Shown: one piece after another, positions 1 through 5,075 of the stretch
Position numbering within the stretch: position 1 is the first letter of the stretch
Layout: the number at the start of each line of letters is the position of its first letter
Assembly (NCBI GenBank): GCA_003250235.1
Contig: QKGY01000091.1
Coordinates: 1-5,075 of the forward strand
Reading direction: 5' to 3'
Length of the DNA stretch: 5,075 nt
From: Desulfuromonadaceae bacterium
GTDB taxonomy: Bacteria; Desulfobacterota; Desulfuromonadia; Desulfuromonadales; SZUA-540
Program-made: the position numbers and the translations under genes
The notes under the pieces: model-generated
Told to the model about the DNA's origin: nothing
The model's database searches: none
Seen by the model: the letters and a program-made list of their open reading frames with translations, nothing else

Positions 1-533
1 AGCGGCGTATTCGCACCGAGGTCCCGATCATTTCCATCGTCGGATACACCAACGCCGGCAAGTCGACCCTGCTGAACGCCCTGACTCAGAGCGAGGTGCT
101 GACCGAGGACCTGCTCTTTGCCACTCTTGATACGGCCACCCGCAGGCTTCGCTTTCCCATGGAGCGCGAAGTGATTATTACCGACACGGTCGGTTTTATC
201 CGCCATCTTCCCAAAAGCCTTCTGGGGGCTTTCAAGGCTACGCTGGAAGAATTGGAAGATGCCGACCTGCTGATGCATGTGGTGGATCTCTCCAATCCCC
301 GCTTTGAAGAACAGATGGCTGCGGTGGAGAAAATCCTGATGGACCTGGATCTGCATCGAATTCCCCGGTTGCTGGTCTTCAATAAAATCGACATGGTTCC
401 CGAAGAGGAAATCCCCCACCTTTGTCGGCGTTTCTCCGCGATTGCGGTCAGCGCCCGGGATCGAACCACCTTCGCCCCTTTGCTTCAGGAACTGGAAACC
501 CGCTTCTGGCCGGAACAGGGCGGAACTCCTTGA
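1..533 (+). CDS. hflX: GTPase HflX, C-terminal part (5' end outside window)
   Basis: Translation-factor-like GTPase of the Obg/HflX group. In the cytoplasm HflX binds the 50S subunit and splits stalled or stress-hibernating 70S ribosomes (established for the family). The first whole codon is at 3; 176 residues are visible. Counting from that codon, the G-domain motifs appear in order: G1 P-loop GYTNAGKST (14-22), G2 region FATLDTATRRL with the conserved threonine, G3 DTVGF (61-65), G4 NKID (127-130) and G5 SARD (150-153). The FATLDTATR and DTVGFIRHLP stretches are diagnostic of HflX rather than Era or Der. The N-terminal HflX subdomain lies upstream of the window. The protein ends about 25 residues after G5, so it lacks the longer C-terminal extension of the E. 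coli protein, as many non-enterobacterial homologues do. The stop is TGA at 531-533. A weak terminator-like hairpin and the next gene's promoter overlap this stop. Confidence 0.95.
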   Translation, partial: RRIRTEVPIISIVGYTNAGKSTLLNALTQSEVLTEDLLFATLDTATRRLRFPMEREVIITDTVGFIRHLPKSLLGAFKATLEELEDADLLMHVVDLSNPRFEEQMAAVEKILMDLDLHRIPRLLVFNKIDMVPEEEIPHLCRRFSAIAVSARDRTTFAPLLQELETRFWPEQGGTP

Positions 534-548
534 CACACAAGGGGTTTT
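522..548 (+). terminator. possible weak intrinsic terminator of hflX
   Basis: CTCCTTG (526-532) can pair with CAAGGGG (538-544) around an ACACA loop, with one G-U pair. AA at 524-525 extends the stem into the TTTT that follows (545-548). The T-run is short and the stem is only moderately GC-rich, so termination would be partial at best. It overlaps the hflX stop codon and the -35 box of the next promoter. Confidence 0.35.
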
Positions 549-558
549 CCTGTAGCCT
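530..558 (+). promoter_or_regulatory. sigma70-type promoter for the mltD-like gene
   Basis: A perfect -35 box TTGACA (530-535) lies exactly 17 bases before TAGCCT (553-558), which fits the TAnnnT core of a -10 box. Transcription would start near 565, leaving a leader of about 20 bases before the ATG at 586. The -35 box overlaps the hflX stop codon. This indicates that the murein hydrolase gene can be transcribed independently of hflX. Confidence 0.6.
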
Positions 559-585
559 TTGGCCGTCAAATCCCTGGAGGTTCTC

Positions 586-2265
586 ATGAGATGGATTGGG
601 GTTGCTGCCCTATTAGTACTGGCAGGAGGCTGCGTGACGACGCCCCGGGAGGTTGCCGAGGCGCCCCCACCGGAAACCTGCGTCATTGCCGGGACGGCTG
701 TTGAAGGAACGTTTCTCGGCGGCACGGCTCCACGCGACGACGCATCCGTTGTCGACTCTTCCAGCTACACGCTGGTCGAAGAGGGAGCAGAGTCCCTTCT
801 CCCTTCTCTGGATGCCGAGTCGCGCGAAGATCTTCTCGTTCTCTCCGGTGAAAACCAGACCCCTCCCGAGGATGAGGGGACCACGGTGGTGCCGGATGAA
901 GTAACCTTCGACTTTCCCGTGGTCGAGAACGAAAAGGTCCAATATTTCATCGATTATTATACGCAGCGCAATTCCACGGTATTCCGTCGCTGGCTCGAGA
1001 GATCCGGACGATATCTGCCTCGAATGCGGGAAATTTTCGAGGAAGAGGGGCTCCCACAGGATCTGGCCTATCTGGCCATGGTCGAGTCGGGGTTCAATAA
1101 CCGGGCTTATAGTTGGGCCCATGCGGCAGGCCCCTGGCAGTTTATCGAAAGTACCGGAAAGCTTTTCGGGCTGGAGAACGACTGGTGGCGCGACGAACGG
1201 CGAGATTTCGAGAAATCGACCCGTGCCGCCGCCCGCTTCCTAAAGGATCTCAACCGCCAGTTCGATGGTGACTGGTATCTTTCCGTGGCCGCCTACAATG
1301 CCGGTGCGGGAAAAATCCGTCAGGCCATTCGCAAATACAACACCAACGATTTCTGGCAACTGTGCCACGGGAAATATCTTCAGGCGGAAACCAAGAACTA
1401 CGTCCCCAAGTTGCTGGCCATCCTTATGATCGCCAAGGAGCCTGAGAAGTACGGGTTCACGGATCTTGAATATTTTGAACCGTTTGATTTCGAGGTGGCG
1501 CAGATTCCCTCCGCTACCGACCTGGAGATTGTTGCGCGGATCTGCGGGGTTTCCTATGAGGAGATCAAAGGGCTGAACCCAGAGCTGAAACGCTGGTCGA
1601 CCCCTCCCGGGGTAAAAAATTATTCTTTACGGATTCCGGCCGGAACTCTTGATGCCTTCGTGGAAGATTACGCGAAGGTGCCGCTTTCCGAACGAGCCAA
1701 TTATGCGCATCACCGCGTCAAGCAGGGGGATACGCTGTTGGCTCTGGCCAAAAAGCACGGCATTCGTGTCGATGACATCGTCTCGTTGAATCATATCGCC
1801 AATCCCAAGGCGCTTCGCGTGGGGACCGATCTTGTCCTCCCCCTGAAGAAAGGGTTTACCAGCCGTCCCGTTGATGAGCTGGCGGACGATTATGTGCGCA
1901 CGCGCCGGGCGACCTATACCGTGCGGAAGGGAGACAGCCTCTGGAGCGTGTCCAGGCGCTTTGATGTGAGCGAGAAGGAACTGCGGGTATGGAACCGCCT
2001 GGGGTGGAGCAATGTCATCCGCCCGGGACAGACCCTCATTGTCAGTGCGAAGGCGGTTAAGCCGGTCCGTTCCGCCAAGAAGAAAGATGAGCCTCTTCGC
2101 AAGATTGTCTACCAGGTCAAGTCGGGGGATACCCTGTGGGGAATCGGGCGACAGTTTGACGTGGAGACCCGGGAGATCATGGACTGGAACAATCTTCCAC
2201 AGAACCATGTCCTGCGACCGGGCGACAGTCTGACGCTTCTGGTTCGGGGAGATTTCCGCGGTTAA
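586..2265 (+). CDS. mltD: MltD-like membrane-bound lytic murein transglycosylase lipoprotein with three LysM repeats
   Basis: Predicted periplasmic enzyme that cleaves the MurNAc-GlcNAc bond of peptidoglycan non-hydrolytically, giving 1,6-anhydroMurNAc ends. The ATG at 586 is preceded by GGAGG (576-580) at 5 bases; an in-frame TTG at 559 lies inside the promoter and would spoil the signal peptide. The product is 559 residues. Residues 1-15 are a lipoprotein signal peptide with lipobox AGG-C and lipidated Cys16; Val17 at +2 favours outer-membrane sorting. A Ser/Glu-rich linker (about 17-110) precedes the SLT domain (about 140-290). The expected catalytic Glu167 is in MVESGFNN; AGPWQF, AAYNAGAGK (235-243) and NYVPKLLA (271-278) are further family 1 signatures. 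A degenerate LysM-like unit (about 302-353) and three clear LysM domains follow (about 376-420, 443-487, 508-552), each with the GDTL or GDSL core, for binding glycan strands. E. coli MltD is shorter (about 450 residues). The transglycosylase call is firm; MltD rather than a sister family is by architecture. Confidence 0.93.
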   Translation: MRWIGVAALLVLAGGCVTTPREVAEAPPPETCVIAGTAVEGTFLGGTAPRDDASVVDSSSYTLVEEGAESLLPSLDAESREDLLVLSGENQTPPEDEGTTVVPDEVTFDFPVVENEKVQYFIDYYTQRNSTVFRRWLERSGRYLPRMREIFEEEGLPQDLAYLAMVESGFNNRAYSWAHAAGPWQFIESTGKLFGLENDWWRDERRDFEKSTRAAARFLKDLNRQFDGDWYLSVAAYNAGAGKIRQAIRKYNTNDFWQLCHGKYLQAETKNYVPKLLAILMIAKEPEKYGFTDLEYFEPFDFEVAQIPSATDLEIVARICGVSYEEIKGLNPELKRWSTPPGVKNYSLRIPAGTLDAFVEDYAKVPLSERANYAHHRVKQGDTLLALAKKHGIRVDDIVSLNHIANPKALRVGTDLVLPLKKGFTSRPVDELADDYVRTRRATYTVRKGDSLWSVSRRFDVSEKELRVWNRLGWSNVIRPGQTLIVSAKAVKPVRSAKKKDEPLRKIVYQVKSGDTLWGIGRQFDVETREIMDWNNLPQNHVLRPGDSLTLLVRGDFRG

Positions 2266-2318
2266 GGCGCCGTCTTCAGGGCCGTGTCCGGAGCAGGATG
2301 CGGTTGCCGGTTATTTTT

Positions 2319-2347
2319 TTGACTTTTCCATGGGCTGTTGCTAGACT
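2319..2347 (+). promoter_or_regulatory. sigma70-type promoter with extended -10, for the TPR-smr operon
   Basis: TTGACT (2319-2324) is spaced exactly 17 bases from TAGACT (2342-2347). TG at 2339-2340, one base before the hexamer, forms an extended -10 (TGnTAnnnT). Transcription is expected to start near 2353-2355, about 30 bases before the ATG at 2386. A T-rich run (2313-2320) lies at and just upstream of the -35. The remaining gap after the mltD-like stop (2266-2318) shows no other clear element. Confidence 0.7.
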
Positions 2348-2385
2348 CTGGCGTCTCAAACCCTCCCGAAAGGACTGCTCAATCT

Positions 2386-3111
2386 ATGCTCAATCTTGTG
2401 ATTTCCCTTCTGATCGGCACCGCAGTAACGATCGCCCTCAATATCTTCGCGGGTTTAAGCTTGATCTATGCCTCCATGGCGGGCGTCGTGGCCTTTACTA
2501 TCCCCTTTTTCCTGATCACCCGGTTCGTCATGAAGAAGATTGGCGAACTGATGACGGTCGCCCAGCGCGATATCCAGGCCGGGCGTACGGAAAAGGCCAT
2601 CAAGACGCTGGAGAGCGGCTACCGCTATTCCAACTGGCAGTTCTATACCAAATCTCAGATCGACGCCCAGATCGGCATGATCCTTTACATCAAACAAGAC
2701 TTTTCCAAAGCGTTCGACTTTCTGCAGAAGGGTTTTGTGCGCCACTGGGTCGCCATGGGCATGCTGGCCATCTGCTACATGAAAAAGCAGAAACCCGCCA
2801 AGATGACCGAGACCTTTGAAAAAGCGGTTGCCGCCAGCAAGAAGGAACCGCTTTTGTGGAACCTTTACGCCTTCTGCCTGGACAAGGTCGGCGAGCGTGA
2901 AAAGGCCATTTCGGTGATGGAGAAGGGCCTGAAAAAGGTTGGCGCGAACGAGAACCTCCAGGTAAACCTCGAGGCGTTGCGTGAAGGGCGCCGCATGAAG
3001 ATGATGGTGTACGGGGACATGTGGTACCAGTTTCACCTGGAAAAGCCCGGGGCTCTCATCAAACAGCAGACCAAGGCGATTCAGGGTCGGCGCAAAATCG
3101 TAAGGCGGTAG
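2386..3111 (+). CDS. membrane-anchored TPR-like protein of unknown function
   Basis: The product is 241 residues and I do not recognise a named family member. The ATG at 2386 has AAGGA (2370-2374) 11 bases upstream; an alternative in-frame TTG at 2338 falls within the promoter and is unlikely. The N-terminus holds two hydrophobic segments (about 4-22 and 27-45) joined by a very short turn, a helical hairpin in the inner membrane. KK at 50-51 and the following charged region suggest that the rest faces the cytoplasm. Residues about 56-220 are amphipathic helices with TPR character. The clearest unit is about 155-188, with the W158-N-L-Y...A162 and K-A-I-S-V-M-E-K-G-L pattern; weaker units lie at about 59-82 and 90-150. 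The C-terminus carries a tyrosine/tryptophan-rich stretch YGDMWYQFHLEKP (209-221), which may be a family signature. The stop at 3109-3111 is 3 bases before the smr start, so the two are probably co-transcribed and translationally coupled. TPR units usually bind protein partners; the partner is unknown. Confidence 0.85.
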   Translation: MLNLVISLLIGTAVTIALNIFAGLSLIYASMAGVVAFTIPFFLITRFVMKKIGELMTVAQRDIQAGRTEKAIKTLESGYRYSNWQFYTKSQIDAQIGMILYIKQDFSKAFDFLQKGFVRHWVAMGMLAICYMKKQKPAKMTETFEKAVAASKKEPLLWNLYAFCLDKVGEREKAISVMEKGLKKVGANENLQVNLEALREGRRMKMMVYGDMWYQFHLEKPGALIKQQTKAIQGRRKIVRR

Positions 3112-3114
3112 GTT

Positions 3115-3786
3115 TTGGCAAAAGAAAAAGCTTCCGGTGACGCATTGACCTCCAACCCCTTCAAGTCTTTGAAGGGGTTGCGTGTTTCATCCTCAGAGTC
3201 CCTTCCTGTACAACGTTCAGCGTCTCAACCCGTTCTCCAAAAAGAAGAAGTCCCGGTGGATGGGGATGCCCTGTTTGCCGAAGAAATGGCCCGTCTTGGT
3301 GTTGATCCGTCTGCAGAAGACGTTTCGATAGCTGCCCCTTCCCCCTCGGTAGCTCCTGACGGCAACGAAGAGAAACCGCCCGCGACGGACAAGGATCTCT
3401 TTCTTTCGGCACTGGGGACGATGGAGGTAACGTTCCAGGATGAATTCCCTGCCGAGGAAGAGCCCCCGGCGACTGCCCGCAGAATAAAACTCCTGCGCAA
3501 AGGCAGGCTGCACCCCGAGGCCTCACTCGACCTGCACGGCATGTCCCGAGAGGAAGCCCGATCCAGGGTGCGTTTTTTCCTTGAAGATGCCCTTTATCAT
3601 GGCCGCAAGACGGTGCTGATCATTACGGGACGGGGTAAAAGTTCCGGAACGGAACCGATCCTGAGGGCGGAGATGGAACGCTATCTCAGCCTCGAAGGGA
3701 AGGCCTGGGTCAGCGAGTGGAGCCGGGCTCCCCGGCAGTATGGAGGGGATGGGGCGCTGGTGGTGTTCCTCAAGTCGCGCGAATAA
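3115..3786 (+). CDS. Smr-domain protein (Smr/MutS2 C-terminal family), putative RNA endonuclease
   Basis: The product is 223 residues. The start is taken as TTG at 3115: AAGG (3102-3105) lies upstream, overlapping the end of the previous gene, there is no in-frame ATG before about codon 58, and the stretch it includes, NPFKSLKGL (14-22), looks like a conserved N-terminal motif of stand-alone Smr proteins. A low-complexity acidic, proline-rich linker fills about 24-120. The Smr domain spans about 133-221, with the signatures LDLHG (138-142), IITGRGKSSGTEPIL (169-183) and YGGDGALVVFL (209-219). Smr domains are structure-dependent nucleases; E. coli SmrB cuts mRNA between collided ribosomes and uses the DxH and GxG-type motifs, which are present here. 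There is no MutS ATPase core, so this is not MutS2. It is the second gene of an operon with the TPR protein. A perfect hairpin lies in codons 13-22. Nuclease activity and a ribosome link are inferred from the family. Confidence 0.9.
   Translation: MAKEKASGDALTSNPFKSLKGLRVSSSESLPVQRSASQPVLQKEEVPVDGDALFAEEMARLGVDPSAEDVSIAAPSPSVAPDGNEEKPPATDKDLFLSALGTMEVTFQDEFPAEEEPPATARRIKLLRKGRLHPEASLDLHGMSREEARSRVRFFLEDALYHGRKTVLIITGRGKSSGTEPILRAEMERYLSLEGKAWVSEWSRAPRQYGGDGALVVFLKSRE
3153..3180 (+). repeat. perfect 12-bp inverted repeat inside the start of smr
   Basis: CAACCCCTTCAA (3153-3164) and TTGAAGGGGTTG (3169-3180) are perfect reverse complements with a 4-base GTCT loop. The hairpin encodes the conserved NPFKSLKGL segment. 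It is not followed by a T-run, so it is not an intrinsic terminator. In RNA it would form a stable stem about 40-65 bases downstream of the TTG start, and could affect translation or mRNA stability. It could also simply reflect codon choice for a motif with internal symmetry. Confidence 0.8.
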
Positions 3787-3827
3787 AGAAAAGGCCGGGC
3801 AGTTAAGCCCGGCCTTTTCTTTATTCG
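3780..3827. terminator. bidirectional intrinsic terminator shared by smr and rne
   Basis: A perfect 21-bp stem (3780-3800 paired with 3807-3827) closes a 6-base loop AGTTAA. The core is GGCCGGGC/GCCCGGCC, flanked by an A-rich arm on the left and TTTTCTTTATT on the right, so each strand gives a GC stem followed by a U-rich tail. The smr stop TAA (3784-3786) and the opposing gene's stop (3821-3823, minus strand) both lie within the stem; both genes end in GAA-TAA. It ends the two converging transcription units. Confidence 0.95.
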
Positions 3828-5075
3828 GACGGTAATGGCTCTGTCTTTTTCTTGACGGGCGGTTTTCTCTTGCGGGTGGGTTTTTTCTCCGCCGGTTTTA
3901 CGCCGCCGCCCTCTGGCTTGGCGGCGTCCGTTTTTACGGGCGGTTCATCCGTCTTGTCGCCTGAAGTGGGTTGAGCCGTCGGAGTTGGTGTCTTAGCCGC
4001 TGCTTTTTTTGCGGGCGTTTTGCGCGGGGCCCTTGGGGCCGATGATTTCTTTGTTGTGGTCTCCTCCGAGGCGGATGCCGATTTTTTCTCTTTGGGTTCG
4101 CTCTCCTGAAGCGTGGGGGAACCCGCCTTTTCCTTTTCGGCAGCCTTGGTCGTGCGGCGGCGCGCCGGTCTTTTGGGAGCGGCCGATGTCTGGTTTTGTG
4201 CAGCCTGAGGGCTTTCCTGGGCTGCTTCCTTGTGGGGAGTTTCTTCCTTTTGAACCGGCACAACCGTCTCGGGGGCGGATTGCGACGGCGCCGCCGACTG
4301 CGCAATTCCGATCTCGCGAGTTGCTGTCACGGCAGAATCCGGCGTTGACGCGGCCGGTTTTCGGCCCGGTCGGCGTCTTTTCTTCTTGGCTGCCGGTGTT
4401 GCAGGTGTTTCGTGCAGCCACTTCCGCGGGGGCGTCAACCGGTTTGACGGCATCTGCGGAGACGGGGGCCGCCGGCTCTTGCGCCTCTGCTTTGATGCCC
4501 TCGGGCTGGGCGGTTCGAGAGGGTTTGCGGCGCCTGCGGGAGCGTTTCTTGGGGGCTGTAACAGGTTTCTCTCCGGGCTCTTCGGCCCCTGTTTCCGGTG
4601 CCTCCGCAGCCATCTCCGCAAAGGTTTCGCTCTGCTCAGACTCCTCCTGGGCCGCTTGAGCAGGTGCCGCTGCAGACTCCTCGCTGGATTTCTTGCGGCG
4701 CCGGCGCCGTTTTTTCTTCACCTCCGACTCGCCTTCCGGCCCTTTTTCCGCAACGGTTTCTACGGCCGGCTCCGTAGCTGCGGCTGTTGGGATGACGGAT
4801 CGCTCGGGCTGTGATGGGGGGGCAGCGGTGAATTCCAGTGGTGCGATTTCTTCCTTCTCATCCTTTTCGCGTTTCTGGAAGAGCAGTTCCGCCTGCCCGG
4901 CCATGAAATCGGGACGGCCCTTGATATAAAGGGATACGTTGCGCTGTCTTTCGAGTTCCAGAATCTCTTCGCGTTTGGCGTTAAGGAGGTAGGTGGCGAC
5001 ATCCAGGGGAACCTCCCCGTCGATGCGGCCGATCTGCCCGCGGGCTATACCGCCATAAACTTTTCGCAAAAAGGC
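3821..5075 (-). CDS. rne: ribonuclease E/G family protein, C-terminal part, reading frame disrupted (5' end outside window)
   Basis: Endoribonuclease that starts mRNA decay and processes rRNA and tRNA; in RNase E the C-terminal tail is a scaffold for RNA and degradosome partners. The frame enters at 5075. Its first ~70 residues match the end of the RNase E small domain: VPLDVATYLLNAKREE followed by NVSLYIKGRPDFMAGQAELLF resembles the E. coli VPVPIATYLLNEKR region and what follows it. The S1, RNase H-like and DNase I-like catalytic parts and the zinc-link would lie upstream of the window. A long Ala/Pro/Glu/Lys-rich, probably disordered tail follows, with six Lys/Arg patches. This frame is sound down to about 4415 (DAPAEVAA). 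After that the same composition continues only in the frame offset by +1, from about 4412 to the TAA at 3821-3823 (ETPATPAAKKKRRRPG... to EPLPSE). Unshifted, the protein ends at 3993 after about 139 codons of Cys/Gly-rich unrelated sequence. Removing one base gives a continuous 417-residue partial product. The call as Rne/Rng family is firm; rne over rng rests on the tail. Confidence 0.85.
3840..4719 (-). repeat. six spaced Lys/Arg-rich patches in the RNase E tail
   Basis: In the frame-corrected tail, basic patches occur near 4719-4686 (KKKRRRRRKKSS), 4553-4514 (KKRSRRRRKPSR), 4392-4350 (KKKRRRPGRKPA), 4182-4141 (KRPARRRTTK), 4040-3990 (PRAPRKTPAKKAAAK) and 3896-3838 (KKPTRKRKPPVKKK). They are separated by acidic, Ala/Pro/Glu-rich spacers at roughly 49-70 residues centre to centre. 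This resembles the arginine-rich RNA-binding segments of RNase E scaffolds, multiplied. These are protein-level degenerate repeats, not exact DNA repeats. Confidence 0.7.
4400..4420 (-). other. apparent one-base frameshift in the rne tail
   Basis: Upstream frame reads GTG GCT GCA CGA AAC ACC (V-A-A-R-N-T) and then degenerates. Deleting the A complementary to T4413 gives GTG GCT GCC GAA ACA CCT (V-A-A-E-T-P), which joins directly to the tail-like frame. The exact base is uncertain by several positions. It may be a real mutation, a sequencing or assembly error, or recoding. The inverted repeat GGCTGC (4388-4393) / GCAGCC (4414-4419) ends right next to the suspect base. Confidence 0.75.

Noticed and set aside
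559..585. Upstream TTG start for the mltD-like gene
   Set aside because: It lies in or next to the promoter -10 box and would add nine residues before a well-formed lipoprotein signal peptide; ATG at 586 has a well-placed GGAGG.
1627..2208. Minus-strand open frame of 193 codons inside the mltD-like gene
   Set aside because: It is antisense to three clear LysM repeats, shows no domain of its own, and is explained by the GC-rich codon bias of the plus-strand gene.
2281..2320. Possible terminator after the mltD-like gene, with T-rich tail TTATTTTTTT
   Set aside because: Only a 4-bp CCGG/CCGG pairing with a long loop precedes the T-run; no convincing stem. The T-run fits better as sequence upstream of the promoter.
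2338..2385. Upstream TTG start for the TPR protein
   Set aside because: It overlaps the extended -10 region, upstream of the expected transcription start; ATG at 2386 begins the hydrophobic hairpin directly.
3115..3786. Fragment of a MutS2 gene
   Set aside because: The Smr domain is preceded by a short conserved N-terminus and a low-complexity linker, not by a decayed MutS ATPase; the gene is intact as a stand-alone Smr protein.
4009..4659. Long plus-strand open frame (216 codons) opposite rne, plus others at 4386-4814 and 4693-4929
   Set aside because: These mirror the GC-rich Lys/Arg/Ala/Pro codons of the rne tail on the other strand. They are rich in Cys, Trp, Phe and Gly, lack a recognisable domain or ribosome binding site, and the minus strand carries clear homology.
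4816..4822. G7 homopolymer in rne as the cause of the frameshift or a phase-variable tract
   Set aside because: The reading frame has tail-like composition on both sides of this run without a shift; the frame change occurs about 400 bases further on.

Overview
The window looks like ordinary chromosomal housekeeping DNA from a Gram-negative bacterium. The outer-membrane-type lipoprotein murein hydrolase, the RNase E C-terminal layout and the NPFKSLKG-type Smr protein suggest a deltaproteobacterium, perhaps of the Desulfuromonadales. That placement is inference from protein style and moderate-to-high GC; no marker gene here settles it.

Layout: (1) positions 1-533, plus strand, hold the C-terminal GTPase part of HflX, cut by the window edge. 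(2) A sigma70-type promoter overlaps the hflX stop codon and leads into 586-2265, a lipoprotein lytic transglycosylase of the MltD type with one SLT domain and three LysM repeats. (3) A second good promoter, with an extended -10, precedes a two-gene operon: 2386-3111, a membrane-anchored TPR-like protein of unknown role, and 3115-3786, an Smr-domain protein that starts at TTG only 3 bases after the previous stop. (4) A perfect 21-bp stem, which contains the stop codons of both converging genes, ends this operon and the opposing gene. (5) Positions 5075-3821, minus strand, are the C-terminal part of an RNase E/G protein: the end of the small domain, then a long disordered tail with six spaced Lys/Arg-rich patches. 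The tail is interrupted by an apparent one-base frameshift near 4413, so the reading frame that enters from upstream would end early, at 3993, in unrelated sequence.

How the genes fit together: HflX (ribosome splitting), an Smr protein (RNA nuclease family that includes the collided-ribosome endonuclease SmrB of E. coli) and RNase E (mRNA decay) all act on RNA or ribosomes. Their closeness is suggestive but could be chance. The murein hydrolase has its own promoter and appears functionally separate. I see no mobile element, CRISPR array, tRNA or rRNA, and no defence or biosynthetic system. The points most worth a second look are the rne frameshift, the hairpin inside the start of smr, and the shared terminator.
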